From: Moniliella sp. 'wahieum'
Taxonomy: Eukaryota; Basidiomycota; Moniliellomycetes; Moniliellales; Moniliellaceae
Length of the DNA stretch: 64,000 nt
Reading direction: 5' to 3'
Assembly: GCA_003971905.1 (NCBI GenBank)
Contig: RSEE01000008.1
Coordinates: 124,001-188,000, forward strand
Positions within the stretch are counted from its first letter, which is position 1; the number at the start of each line of letters is the position of its first letter. Positions 23,201-37,459 of this stretch are shown one piece after another. The notes under the pieces were generated by a model. The model made no database searches. It saw nothing but the letters and a program-made list of their open reading frames with translations, and was not told the origin of the DNA. A program made the translations under genes and the position numbers.

Positions 23201-24654
23201 TGTTGCGGCAAGAAATTGGCTTTTTCGATGCGGAAGGCACTGGCGCCGGCGGACTTACTGCGGCAGTAGCCAACCACCCAACCGCCGTCGCCGCCGCTTC
23301 GGGCGCCGTCTTGTTCCAAGTCCTCAATACCGCTGCCAATGTGCTCGGAAGCGTGATTATGACCTTCATCCTCAGCTGGAAGATGGCCGTGGTGGTCTTA
23401 TCTCCAATTGTTTTGTTGCTCGTATCGGGATGGCTCAATGTGGTGATGCTCCAAGGGTTTGAGACGCGCGCTCAACAACCTCTCGACCGCGCGGCGAGCT
23501 ACATTGCGGAAAACATGGATTCCATCCGGACCGTCGCTGCGCTCGGAAGGGAGGCCGAGACAATGCGTGTGTTTGCAGCCCGAGCCAAGGCGGACAAGAG
23601 TAGGACGATGTACCTGCTTGCCGGCTCGCTTGGGTTTAGTCTCGGAAACTCATTGGTCTACTTTGTCTGTGGCTTGGGATTCTTCTGGGGTGGCCACCTG
23701 CTCGCTTCGGGCCAGCTGAGCCTGTCTAAAATGTACGCTGGGATTGAGGGCGCGTTCATTGGCGCCTTCTCCTCGGAAAGATCTTAACTTATGTCCCGGA
23801 CTATGGGCGGGCATTTGCTTCCCTCCGCACTCTTACCGCCTGGGCCCAACGCACACCGCGCGTCGCTTACCTCCCTCCTCCGACTCCGCTCTCTCCGTCC
23901 GACTTGGCCGCCATGCCCCAGGGTGACATCACCTTTGATCATGTCGAGATGCGGTATCCGATGCGGCCTAAGCACCCGGCTCTCAAGGACCTCTGTCTCA
24001 CCCTCAAGGCCGGTCAGACGACGGCGTTTTGCGGACCCAGCGGGTCGGGTAAGAGTTCCATCTTGGCTCTGCTGCAGCGCTACTACGATCCGAGCAAAGG
24101 AGCCGTACGACTGAACGGGATCGACGCTCGTAGTGTGCCACTGGAACAACTGCGAAGCCGAATGGCCTATGTCAGCCAAGACGCCGTCCTGTTCTCCGGC
24201 TCGATCTTTTGGAACTTGTCCCTCGGCGCTAACCAGCCCGAAGAAGTCACCCAAGAACAGGTCGAAGCGGCTTGTCGCGAAGCTCACATTCTCGACTTTG
24301 TTCGTGGCCTCCCAGACGGGTTCGAGACGGACATTGGGTACAAGGGAGCCCAGTTGTCCGGCGGTCAAAAACAGCGCTTGTGCATCGCCCGTGCGCTCAT
24401 GCGCAATCCTGATATTTTGATCTTGGACGAAGCTACCAGTGCGCTCGATACCGAGTCCGAGGCTTCGGTCCAAGCTGCCCTCGATCGCGCCGCTCGCGGT
24501 CGCACCACTTGCATCATTGCTCATCGCCTCACCACCATCCGACACGCTCATACCATCAACGTCATTGAAGATGGCGTCTGTGTCGAGTCGGGCTCCCAAC
24601 GAACTCTTGGCCCGCCAAGGACGATACTACGACCTGATCCAGGCACAGCTATGA
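20240..24654 (+). CDS. Full-size ABC-B transporter (MDR/STE6 type)
   Basis: ATP-driven exporter with layout TMD1-NBD1-TMD2-NBD2, about 1,400 residues. The start at 20240 gives a soluble Ala-rich N-terminus leading into [20 protein letters not shown] (first membrane segment). NBD1 has Walker [10 protein letters not shown] (about 21592), signature LSGGQRQR (about 22193) and LLLDEATS, completed across an intron; NBD2 has GPSGSGKSS (about 24037), LSGGQKQR (about 24355), [11 protein letters not shown] and IIAHRLTT. Two GT-AG introns were placed: 22279-22338 (60 bp) and 22701-22776 (76 bp). About six single-base shifts occur (near 20395, 21480, 21530, 21755, 23780, 24595); the last restores the end [20 protein letters not shown]1 carries a charged insertion of about 70 residues between Walker A and the Q-loop. 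Substrate (drug, lipid or peptide pheromone) cannot be told. Confidence 0.88.
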
Positions 24655-25273
24655 GCCTGTGAACCTGTGAGCCTGTGTGTCTATGAGCCTGTGAGCTCGT
24701 GAGTTACGCGCTGGGAGCTGCGTGCTGCGTGTTGGATTCAGCTTCCATTGCCCGCTTTGCTTGCAGTTGTCTGCTTGGGCGTCGGCTCCCCTATCCCCCC
24801 CTGTCTTATCCGTACGACATGCGATATCTTGCCCGCCAACTTATACAGCGATAAACCAACCCTCTTGCCATGAATCACTACTTCCTGGTCGCTACCTGTA
24901 TGGTCGTGTCACCCTCTCCTTGTGTTGCATGTTAGTTTACTGGGTACCTCTTTTCATTTTCATTGGAATGTGATAGGGGCTAGGATGGGCCCCTACTAGG
25001 AATCCTCCCATCCATGCCTTTTTCGTAGAGGAGAAAGCGCGGTGCCCTCAGAGAGACACAAGGTGGCTTTGAGAATCGTCGCTAGTAGCAAAGTGAGTGG
25101 AATGTGCTGGATGAGGGGCTGAGTCGAAGGTAGGATGTTAAGTGGGTCGCGCTTTGGTCTCTGTCGGCATTGGTCAAGTCAGAGCAAAAAGGCGGCCTTT
25201 CATTACTGGCAAGATAGCAAGCAGATAATAGGCCGGCTCGCGATAAAGCAATGACAACCGCACCCAAAAAGAA
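24655..25273. other. Intergenic, no gene seen
   Basis: Downstream of the ABC transporter. Imperfect repeats of GAGCCTGTG with about 10-bp spacing occur at 24655-24715. A run of T on the minus strand (25266-25270) immediately follows the tRNA and fits an RNA polymerase III terminator. Confidence 0.5.
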
Positions 25274-25360
25274 TGCTTCAAAGGGGAATCGAACCCCTGT
25301 CATATCGACACAACACTGGCGTGATGGCAACGATATAGTATACCACTAACCCATTGAAGC
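25274..25360 (-). tRNA. tRNA-Gly (GCC) with a 16-nt intron
   Basis: On the minus strand the acceptor strands GCTTCAA and TTGAAGC pair perfectly, followed by discriminator A. The D arm contains GGTTAGTGGTA, the T arm is AGGGG-TTCGATT-CCCCT, and the anticodon arm is TATCG-TTGCCA...T-CGATA, with anticodon GCC. The 16 bases TCACGCCAGTGTTGTG sit after position 37, where eukaryotic nuclear tRNA introns are found. Removing them leaves 71 nt, normal for tRNA-Gly. Both internal promoter boxes are present and a T5 terminator follows. Confidence 0.9.
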
Positions 25361-26005
25361 TTGTGGTTGGAGTTGCATTTGTATACTTGCACCATGTGGT
25401 CGGCTCCAGCCTTGGGTCCTACCTCCACCTGGTTGGAACGGAGGGGAGGTAAGCAGAGTGATGGCAGCACACGGTACACTTGTCTCTCAGTAAAACGACA
25501 GACCAGCGAATGTGACGAATGGAGAAGGCGCTGGCAGAGAAGGAGGAGACCCGGGAGAAAGAGGCATCGGCCCACCCTCGTTCTTTCGTCTTGCACCCGC
25601 GCAAAAGTGGGTTGCCGGATGCCGATCGAGGATGCCAAGCTCGGCTTCGATAGTCGGTTGATCCTAACGAATTGTCCACTAGCCTCACATCCAAACACAT
25701 TGAGACGACCCTATTCCGCAGCTGGGCCTACCCTGTGTCGGGCAGCGCCGCCACGCCAGTGGTGATGGGGTTAGGGGAACTCACAACATCATAGCTTAAT
25801 TAGCCCCCTATGTCGTGCTCGTTCTCCAGCTCGGTCAGCGACAATGCGCGGCCCTCTGTCCCTCTGCTATGTCTAGTGTGCTTGCTGCCTCGCTTGCGTC
25901 TGGACCTGTGGGGAGACGGAGATGCAAAGCAGGAAACGATTATTTTCTTCAGTGGGTTTATTATGCGGCCGGACGGGTAATGACTGACCACGGCAGGGGT
26001 GTAGG
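25361..26005. other. Intergenic, no gene seen
   Basis: About 645 bp between the tRNA and the 3' end of the zinc transporter gene. Short ORFs have no recognisable product. Confidence 0.5.
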
Positions 26006-28358
<2,353 letters not shown>

Positions 28359-28457
28359 GTCGGCTCAGCGGGGCGGCGGGGTGTGGTGGGGTGGGGGCGG
28401 AGGCGCTGGGCACCGCCCCGGTTAGGCGGGCGTCCGAGGTGACGGAGGTAATGGCCG

Positions 28458-30456
28458 GTGATGGCCGCCGTCACCGCCGCAATATTTCACTTGGGCGTGG
28501 AGCATTCGCCCGCACACTGGCGCCGTGCCACGCGGCTGGGCCAGCCCATCGGTGCAGCCCATCGCACCACCACCACCACCCCGTCTTCACCACCACCATC
28601 TCCTGTCCCCCCCACGCACAACGCCTGGAGCGTTCCGCTTTCTGTCGACCCCTCTATTTACGTCCATGTCCACCCGCTGTCCCGCCGCCACTCGCGCTCC
28701 GCGTCGACGCGTGCGTCCGTGCAGGATGTGGCACTGCTCTTCGCCCCGCCTCCGGCCCCCCCTCCGCCCGCCCCCACCAAGCGCGCCAGCCACCACGAGC
28801 GCCACGCCAGTCTATCTGGAGAGCAGGACCTTCTCACTATTCCCGGCAGCTACTCCTCAGCTGACCAGCGCAAATCCTTCCCCGCCTCTCCCGCGGCTCT
28901 GTGGCGAGTGCTTCGGTTTTGTTTGCGGCTTGTGCCCAGCAGCCCTTCCTCGACGCGGTTGCTGCGCATGAGCTGCATCTCGGCGACCGCCAATCTGCCT
29001 TGGACAGTCTCGAGGGACGCTCCCTCTACCGCTCGCTGGACGAGCCTGCCCCGCCCACCCTCCTTCTCCCACCTACCCCAACAGCAGCTGAGTCCTGCCC
29101 CTCACCTCCCATGGGCAAGCCCTTCACACTCTCCTCGAGGAGGAGGAAGAAGAAGAAGAAAAAAGGAGAGGCGGAGAAAGAGGCGCGGAGACAGCCCTGG
29201 CCAGAGCCACTTCCATCCTTGTCTCTCGCCCGCTCCCGCCCCACTCCCCTAAACATACCCCAAGAGCATGCCCATCTGCGAGCTTGTCTCGAGCAAAACG
29301 AGAGGCAGCATACCATCCAAGCCCGTTCCTGGGAACAGGAACGGGAAAATGGCCGCACGCATTCAATCACTCGAGAAGCTGGTGGCGCAGTCCCAGGAAG
29401 ACCAAAAAGCAAGCCAAACTAAAGTCGAGGAGCTGGAGGAGCTCCTGACTCTTACCCAACGCGAGCGCGATACATATCTCGACGATATTGCTGGCTGGAA
29501 GCAGCGCTGCGCCGAGTTGGAGGGTAAGCTTGCTGCCGAGACGGAACGGGCCGATGGCCAAACCCGCCTCCGCGCTGGCCTTGCTGCCAAGGCGCTGAGG
29601 ATGGCTAGCAGCCTCCCAGCCGACAGCGCAGCGCCTGAACTTACCCGGCCGAGTTGGGCCCGGCCTTGGTCTCCCTGCCGCGACGGTGCGAGCGCTCTGC
29701 ACCCATCCCTCAACCTGTTGGCCCTTCGCCCGAGGCCACTGTCCAGCTTCTGGGTGCCATGCGCCATCAAATCATTTCGCTTGCTCGCACCCTCGCCAAG
29801 GAACGGGAGGAGCACGCCCGCTCCCAGCCCCCCATCCTCGGCCCACACGAATGTCCCGAGCCAGCCGCACTACTGACTCCACCGCCTCGACTGCATCTAC
29901 CTCTTGGACTGCTTCGTCGGCTTCGGAACAGGGCCTGCACCTCTCGGTATCTACGGTACCCACCAGCCGGGACGGCAGCACTTCCACCTTCTGCTTTGAG
30001 CCCAAGTCCGATCAGACTATGGTGCCTCCCTCTTCGGGTCGCACAAGCGCTCGTCCCTATCTTGCACCACGAGAGACGGACTTCTGTCCGCATTGGACTT
30101 TTTCTGCCGCTACCCTTCATCCCGTCAAACCGTGCGGCATCTTTCCCCTTCCCGGGAGTGAGGGGGAGGACATTTTCCAACTAGGCCGAGAACTGACACT
30201 GCCACCGCTGTCATGGGAAGCCAAGGACCTGCCACCGCTCGCCCCAGCAGGAGGGTTTGCTGCAACTCACCTCACTAGCCCTCCAGGGTTTGGGCGGCTA
30301 CCTTTTCTCTCCTGCCTCTACTGCCTCCCCCCCACGTCCTCCGCCTCTGGTTCCGGCACGTCTGCGCCCCGCCGCTTGCCCCACACTGACCCTCGCGACC
30401 GCACCGGCGCACGCGCGCCCCTCTCTGCGCCCGAGGGCGGTATGGTCTTTATCTAA
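28458..30456 (+). CDS. Unrecognised coiled-coil protein gene (frame broken)
   Basis: Not recognised. Protein-like sequence runs across three frames: NAWSVPLSVDPSIYVHVHPL and a Ser/Pro-rich part to about 28890; FAACAQQPFLDAVAAHELHL to about 29360, including a Lys/Glu-rich stretch; a clear heptad coiled coil near 29348-29560 (KLVAQSQEDQKASQTKVEEL); VQLLGAMRHQIISLARTLAK near 29735-29800; then a Ser/Thr-rich tail ending near 30456. About four or five frame changes are needed, in keeping with the indel pattern elsewhere. The start is uncertain; 28458 is the first Met, and short introns cannot be excluded. It faces away from the zinc transporter and may share its promoter. No catalytic motif was seen; a scaffold or cytoskeletal role would be a guess. 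Confidence 0.5.
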
Positions 30457-30535
30457 TTCTTTATTTCTCCGCTTCGCTGGTCGAAACGACAAAAACCATC
30501 TTTCGCCTGCATGATTCATACATTTACATTTCCTC

Positions 30536-30638
30536 CTTCAAGCTTCACTTCAAGCTTCATCGATCATCCCGCTTCAAGCTTCAAGCTTCAAGCTTCATCG
30601 ATTTCATCCCGCTTCAAGCTTCAAGCTTCAAGCTTCAT
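30536..30638 (+). repeat. Heptanucleotide tandem repeats (TTCAAGC)n
   Basis: Two runs of three to four TTCAAGC/CTTCAAG units separated by TTCATCGATTTCATCCCGC-like spacers that themselves repeat. The pattern is a higher-order repeat of about 40-45 bp built from heptamers. Confidence 0.85.
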
Positions 30639-31320
30639 TGAAGGACTTCATCATCGACATCCTTCTCTCCCTTGCCACTTTTTCACATTTCACGCCCTCC
30701 ATTCTAAGATCTAACAAAAAGGTACCACCTCTTTGGTTTGTTGTGTTTTTCTCCCTCGTCCCACGTGCGGCGTTACTTCTACTCAATTGGTTTCCCTTAG
30801 TACACCCAGACCACATGTAGCTGGTAGTCCGCGTGCACGTGTTTTGTTCGGCTGACTCTCTCGCCCACTCGATCCCCGCGTCGGTTGTCTTCCTCGGCGG
30901 ACAGAGGTGGGCGTTGGACAGAGTGAAGGGTTGGGTCTTAGGCCTTAGGACAGGAACCAAACCGGACCCACTGAAACCAGAAGGGGAAGGCAGCGAAACA
31001 GAAGTGGGAAAAGTCAGAAGGGAGGCGGTGTGGGATTCGCACAGTGGCGCACTCTGAAACCCTATCGGGCGAGTGCGCGCCGCATGGCAGCGCCACCTGC
31101 TCCACATGGCCAGCTGGGCCGGGGCGATGGTGCCGATGGGTGATGGCGTGCACCTCGTGGATGACTCGGTGGCCCTTCGTTCATTGTTGCGGCCGGCCGA
31201 GCGCCCAAGGCAGCGGGGCAGCCAGTGGGAATGGGGCAGGGCTACTGGCAGGGCACTTGCTCGATGCCGGCTTTTCTGTGCAGAAGGCACAGGCACGCGT
31301 CCGACGCCAGCCACTGCTTT

Positions 31321-31326
31321 TATATA
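31321..31326 (+). promoter_or_regulatory. TATA box of the FAD oxidase gene
   Basis: TATATA within CTTTTATATAGATC, 52-57 bp upstream of the chosen start codon. Confidence 0.5.
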
Positions 31327-31377
31327 GATCGCACCGTCGCCTGTTTCGCGCTGCCCGTCTTGTTCGCCCTTGCCCCC

Positions 31378-32929
31378 ATGCGGACGTCGACGCCCCTCAG
31401 CCTCTTCGGCGCCGTCGCCGCCGCCGCCGCGCCGCGCCGCGCTCGCCGCCCCCTCCGCACACCTCTTCCAGCCCCGCCTGCCGCTCGACCAGGTGCCCGA
31501 CGCGGTCGCGTCGTGCAACATCAACCCTTCACTTCTGGCTACCCCAACGCCAGCAACTTCAACAACCTCACCAACCGCTTTGCCCTCAATTCCGGATACA
31601 ACGCCACTGCTCATGTCGCCGCCCTGCCCCAAACGGAGGAGGATGTGAGCACGCTGCTCCAATGCGTCGCCACCCACAACATCCCCTTCGCAGTGCTTGC
31701 AGGCGGGCACAAGGACGACCCTCCCTCGGCCGCCGCCCCACCGGGCCTGGTCATCAACCTGCAAAACTTTACCCAGCTCAGCTACCAACCTAGTGACACC
31801 ACCCTCACCCTTGGCCCCGGCCTACGCTGGGCCCAGGTGTATGACTATCTGCAGCAAGCTACCAACGGCACCCGCGCTGTCGTCGGGGGCCGCGCGTCCA
31901 TGTGGGCGTCGCTGGCTGCCTTCTCATGGGTTGCGACAGCTGGCTCACCAGTGCTCACGGGTTCGGCACACAAAACATAGTGTCCCTCAGGGTCGTCTTG
32001 GCTAACGGAACTGCCGTCACCGCTTCTGCCACCCAGCATCCCGACCTCTTCAACGCTCTCCGTGGCTCGGCCGGCCAGCTCGGTGTCGTGACCTCCTTCA
32101 CCACCCTCACTCATCCCGTTTCCTCCACCCAGTTCAGTGGCACATACGCCTACGCACCCAATGCCACGGCAGCGATTGCGGCCGCAGGGCAGGCTGCCTT
32201 CGCTGCCGATCCCACGGGGCAAAGTAACTTTATTGTTACGTTCTTTGCTCAGGGCACCAGCGTACAACAGTGGTTTAATGGCACCGCTAGCGAAGCACAG
32301 GCAGCCAAAGTGTTTGATGCCTTCAATGCCATCCCGCACACCACCACCCTCGTCCCACCCCCGGGCGAGATGACATATGACCAGGTCAACCGACAAGACG
32401 ACCCTCTGTTTGGTCCCGGTGGCGGTCGGGGCATGATGACCACCATTTCGATCAACTCGCTCAACGCTACCTTTTTTGAGAAGGTCCAGACTCGCCTTAA
32501 CGAGTTTGGTGCCAACTACACCACACTGACCGGGACCAACATTCACATTGAGCCCTTGAAAGCCAGTGCGTTTGCTGCCCCGCCTGTGCCAGGGGCTGTC
32601 TGGCCGCCTGACGAGGGCGTGATGGCCGCTGTATTGGGCATCTCCACCTCCTGGTCCACCAAGGACCAAGACAATGATGGCGCTACTGCGCTGGCACGGT
32701 TGCGCCAACTGTTGGCTGCCGATGCGGCGGACTTGGGCTTGGTCACCCAGCCCAACGGATCCCCATTGGCGTACTTCAACAACTATGCTCAGTATGGCGA
32801 TGTGAGCAACCAGATGATCTTTGGTCCGCAACTCTCGTCCCTTGAAGCCGCCAAGAAGCACTACGACCCCACCTGCTCTTCTACCAGGCCCCAACGCTGG
32901 GGAAGCACTGCTACGGCAGCGCAAACTAG
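31378..32929 (+). CDS. Secreted FAD-linked oxidase (FAD_binding_4 + BBE)
   Basis: Berberine-bridge/6-hydroxynicotine-oxidase-type flavoenzyme, probably secreted, oxidising sugars or secondary metabolites. A signal peptide starts MRTSTPLSLFGAVAAAAA. The FAD domain has VLAGGHKD, with the histidine that often binds FAD covalently, LRWAQVYDYLQ and a degenerate VGVAGCLLMGCDSW...HGFG in place of the usual glycine-rich loop, then NGTAVTASATQHPDLFNALRG. The substrate domain and C-terminal BBE part (KKHYDPT then LLFYQAPTLG) end at the TAG at 32927. About four frame changes occur (two near 31430-31520, one near 31900, one near 32870), all with family sequence resuming. Several NxS/T sites fit a secreted protein. 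Substrate unknown. Confidence 0.8.
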
Positions 32930-34887
32930 ACTGACCAAAGCGGAGACCTATGATGGGCTGATGACTAATGATTCTTCTCATCAACTTAAAGTATGTTCTC
33001 GCCAAGGCCTTGGCGAGTGAGAGAAGCATTGCATATACCATTCTCGTGCAAGTTACTATCAAAGTTCGATAGCAATTGTCTGCCCATTGCGCACACATGC
33101 TCAGCTAGTAGGGCCCCGCTTGAGCTACAACACCATTATCTTATAACACACTTCTTCTACGCCGCGAGAACTACCAAAAGGTTTTACCGGAAACCAGAGG
33201 CATGCTGCTAGTGACCGTGGATAGGACACAACGTATTTGCGTTCGGGCTGCTGAGGCTCAACGCTCAGCGAGCGCTCTGTGGTGAGGCACCCTAGTGATC
33301 AAGCGCCTTGACCATAGGCTGGAAAAGCCTCCACTACAGTACAGAACATCAGTAGTGAGAATATTGAGATCGAATTGAGATACCCATGAGGAAACGTGGT
33401 CTGCCTGTTATGTAGGAAACTTGGTCTATCTGTTATGTGACGATGGTGCCATCGCGCAGGCGGTCGTGGAGATCCCGGTAACCGTCGGTATACGCCAGCC
33501 AATGGCATGCCACTGCCATCATACTTAGACGGACATCAAAGTCCATCGTGGGCCAGCTTGACGGAGGGAAAAGAGAATATAGGGCAAAATAGGAACACCT
33601 CTCCAGCGGAGTTCCGAAGCCTGATCGAATCACAGGCACTGTACCTTTTTTCGTCCTCTTGCGCAATAGGTCTTCCATGAGTACATCAGTCTTGTAGTGT
33701 GTTCGATCCCTTGTAACATATATATGTAAGCGCAGTGGAGGCCAAAGGTGCCCTATGTCATGCACACGATAGCTTTTGTCGCGTCTTCGCTACGCGTCAT
33801 GCACCCGGGGGAGGAGAGCGAGCGCTTGATGGAGCGAGAGTTACACTTGAAGGGATCAGATCTCAGATCTCATATTCCACATGCCTCATGTATCCTAGCG
33901 GGGACAACGATTATCGATTATGGTCCGTGCGCCCAGGGGGGGTACTATGTACGAAAAAGGGGCACATTTTTTTCCTATAACCTTTTACACACACAAAGGT
34001 TCAATTTGATGCCCTTTGCGCTCCCCCTAACGTCTAACCCGCTCCACAAACTGACTCTAGCGTTTTGTATACCCCAATGCATCTCTATCGACTACCTCTC
34101 AGATCTCGTTAACGTTTAACGTTTAACGTTTAACGTTTGTAACGTGTATACCAATGTAGGCGTTTAAGGCACCGGCGAGACCAAGAAGAGGCCGTGCGCA
34201 AGTTCCGGTGGGCCAGGAAAACGAGGAGCTCACCGATGGCCATCACAGGGAGACGATTGATCGATGATCGAAATGATTCTTTGTTCGTACCTGCTTCTCC
34301 CCGCAACTCCGCGAGTGCCTAATGTATGTGTGGGGTACGAACAAGTGTGTACACCTCAGCGCTATTAGAAGAGTCCAAATGCGCTGTATGGCCGAGATAG
34401 TCTTCCTTTTGCGTGATGACACTGCGAGGACGTAGAAGTAGAGCAACTTTTTGGGCCTCAAAACCCCGGCGGCCCACCGGCATCGAGTGAACGTATGAGG
34501 CACGTTCGGAGGCACGTACGCAGGCACGTACGGGCAGGCACAAGAGTGTCTCTAGGTTATTGCCTACTTCAAGCCTTCAAGCTTCAAGCTTCAACCTAAC
34601 GCCACAACAGGTGATGCCAATGAAAGGTGATGCATGATGTTCGATGAGGCCGAGGAGACATGATGATATGCGTATGATGTGCACGTGCTCACATGCTGAG
34701 CGCTGGCGGAGCCCGCGGGGGCTGAGCACAACGCCAAGACCAGCAAGGACCCTCAGAAGGTAGCCTAGCCCCTAGCCCTACGTGCCAGCCACACCTTTCT
34801 GCCATTTTTTTCCGGTCCGCCAGTCACGTCGATCATTGATCCTCCCGATGTTCGAACGAACCACGCGCGAGCGAACAGCAATAATCG
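32930..34887. other. Gene-poor left edge of the repeat island
   Basis: About 2 kb with lower GC. A minus-strand 110-codon ORF (33433-33765, beginning MHDIGHLWPPLRLHIYVTR) has balanced composition and could be a remnant of a gene or transposon, but no family was recognised. Four AACGTTT heptamers lie at about 34109-34137. Confidence 0.45.
34109..34137 (+). repeat. Heptanucleotide tandem repeat (AACGTTT)n
   Basis: Four perfect tandem units; the unit is largely palindromic (AACGTT). Confidence 0.85.
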
Positions 34888-35652
34888 ATTAATGACGAAA
34901 ATGACGCGTGACGCGTGACGGGGCAAGACGTGATGATGAGCAAGTCGTAGGATCTCAGGCTTCTCGCACTTCAGATGAAGCTTCAGAGCTTCAGAGCTTC
35001 AGCCTCAGCGCTCAGACTGTGAGCACTCAGCCTGTCGTGATGTTGTCGTTTGCTGGAAGAATCAACTGGATTTCCCAGCAGAGGTAAGAAAAGCAGGGGC
35101 TTTCCGTCACGCGCGTCACGCGTCACATGTCACACGCAATGGCGTCAGTTGATTGAAGCCCTGGAAAGCGCCAAGCAAGGCTAATCCGAATGGACCTGCT
35201 ACGGTGTATACGTACCCAGTCCAGAGGCTGAGGCACGCAGGCGGGCGACTGAGGCCTCGGACTGCGAGGCACGAGCAGGCTCCCCACGGAAACAAGGCAA
35301 TATTGACCCGACTAGGGCCACAGCGCCCCACCGGCCTGGCACGCCCGAGCCAAAAAGCCTGCCCAAGCGCAGCATCACGGCTACTACATGCTGTGGTACC
35401 CACGCGGGGTCCAACAGGGCCCACCCAACGCCTGGCGCCGCACCCCTCGCGTGTTCTCCGCGCTCCCATGGCTGCAGGGGCCAAGGTGTGCGGAGTCCCG
35501 TCAACGCGTCACCGCACAGGAGCCTCTTGAAGCTTGACGGGCGGGGGGCGAGTAGAAGACGTGCGCACGGTACCTGTGGGATTTCGTTAATCAACACTAG
35601 TCACTAGTCACTCCACACTGACTTTGGCAGTATAATCAGAAGGGATGTGTGG

Positions 35653-35660
35653 TATATATA
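35653..35660 (+). promoter_or_regulatory. TATA box of unit A secreted-protein gene
   Basis: TATATATA about 90 bp upstream of the ATG, conserved in position with the TATATAT of unit B. Confidence 0.5.
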
Positions 35661-35745
35661 TGGGCCATCTCCAACTTGCTACCCCTTTACCCACCACCCC
35701 TCACCCCCACACCCCACTGCCCTACCCCTTCCGCACTCCCCCAAC

Positions 35746-36542
35746 ATGCGCTTTGCCTTCCCTCTTTGCCCTTGTTGGCGCGTTCTTCTCTCTGCCCGTC
35801 ATGGCCATGCCCGCCATGGCGCCGCGGGCAAACCAGATCGAGATCGGGTACAAATTTGGTCCCCCTTCCCCTTGAGCTGCGCACTTTTACGGGCACTCAT
35901 GTGCGCAACTACTACTCCCGTAACGCCTCCACTGATCCCGACGCGCGGGACTCGGCTGGACGGCGTATCCTCGACATTTTCCCTGTACGTATACGTGGTC
36001 TCCTTGACGTATCCGTGACGGCTCTTTTCTCCTGGGAAGAGTATTGTTCGCTGACCTTCTGTCTCGCAACCGCGACGCAGGACGGACACAACTCGTCCGC
36101 AGAATACTTTTACTTCATTTCAATTGGTTCTCAGTACAAGGACACTTCGACCAGAGGTGTCCAATATGATTCTGAAGGACAATTTGGGGCCTACTCCAGT
36201 CGGCTTCGAACCCGACGTACGGCATTGGCGCCCGAATGTTGGCAACGGCAACTCCTACGGCCATTTTGCTGCGATCCCCCTGTCGTACGATGATGATGAG
36301 TCGCAGAACCAGCAGCTGTTCAGCGTCGAATTACAACGAGTCAACTATGATAACGGCACGTCAGCCTTTTCCAATGGTCTTTTACCTTTGTAGGCGACCA
36401 AGACAAGACCGGTGGTTACGCCGTGACATTGGCCGACAATGATCACCAAACGGTTCAATGGAACACGCAAGCCCAATCGCCTGGTGGTCATTCCCTTGGG
36501 TTCCCTTGGGATTCTGCTGAACCTGTCCCTGATGGCATTTGA
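35746..36542 (+). pseudogene. Unit A copy of the small secreted-protein gene (frame broken)
   Basis: Homologue of the intact gene at 41509-42311, with the same leader (MRFAFPL), exon-intron layout and stop-codon context (GGC ATT TGA). Several small indels relative to unit B break the reading frame in both the leader and exon 2, and a stretch matching GTSVWSRWSLG in unit B is divergent. Some breaks could be assembly errors, but the concentration of differences and the divergent stretch favour real decay. The TATA box and the splice-site neighbourhood are kept. No known family. Confidence 0.7.
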
Positions 36543-37459
36543 TGATTCACCATCAACACACCGCAATCTGTTTCGTCTCCCTCTCGGGACCCAATTTGTG
36601 CGGAGCGCCATCAATGGCAAGCACACGTTCTGAGCGATCTGATCTATACATTTTTTTTCTGTTTCTTCCTCTCGTTTTTTCCGCCTGTTTTGCAAAACAC
36701 GTAGTAATACGGTGTCATCCATGTCATCAATGTTCAGCGTTCACGTGCGATGCCCCGCATGTTGCCTCTGACGAATGCTTGTGCTCACCCCTCGCAATGC
36801 GAGGGGCACTGAGATGAATGAACGGACGTTGCGTCCTTTTGTGGTAAGGGTTACAGGACTGGTGTGTTCGATTATGTTCTCAACCGTAGATGTGATTCAT
36901 TTCCCGCGGGCAGGCGTTTATCTTGTGTAGTAGTGCATTTGTTATGAGATTGAAACGTGACGCGAAATGGCTGAATCGTTTCGCTTTCAACGCGCCCCGG
37001 TAGCATGACCATCAGCATCCACCCGTGCTTATAAAAAAACGGAAAAAGATCATTGCACTGGTCAAACCCCGTCAAACGACGCCACCTTGATTCATTCGAT
37101 CCAGGGCCGGTTACCGGTGGCATTGGTATGGACGAGAGTTCGTGTGCATTCATCGATCATCAGAGGCAACACCTAGGAACGAAAAGGCGTTCAAAAGGGG
37201 GGGAAGGGAACACAAGAAACAAATGTGGATACGAAAGAAAACGATACAAAGAGAGAAACAGAATAATATGAACGCGTTGCCGTGCTCTCAACGAGTACAT
37301 TTTTTCGCTGGTGAGGTTTCAGCAAAGGGGGGCAAAACAGACCGAGAGTGCTGATGGGTTGATGCGAGGTCAGCGCTTGGAACCAACAGGAGTGGATAAA
37401 GCAATGTCCAAAAGTGAACCCGAGAGGCTAAACTGAGGGTTGGAGGATTCAGTGTCCGT

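Larger units (their letters stand above)
30457..31377. other. Intergenic with heptamer array
   Basis: About 920 bp before the FAD oxidase. A minus-strand ORF from 31788 to 30628 crosses it but is antisense to the FAD oxidase and low in information. The (TTCAAGC)n array lies at its left edge. Confidence 0.5.

Noticed and set aside
30628-31788. 386-codon minus-strand ORF
   Set aside because: It overlaps the FAD oxidase in antisense and has no motif; the plus-strand frames carry the flavoenzyme signature.
31845-33098. 417-codon minus-strand ORF
   Set aside because: It is antisense to the FAD oxidase; no independent evidence.
35119-35530. ORFs of 122-132 codons in the conserved upstream part of unit A
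   Set aside because: Not kept in frame in unit B; the conservation is at DNA level and upstream of the secreted-protein gene.
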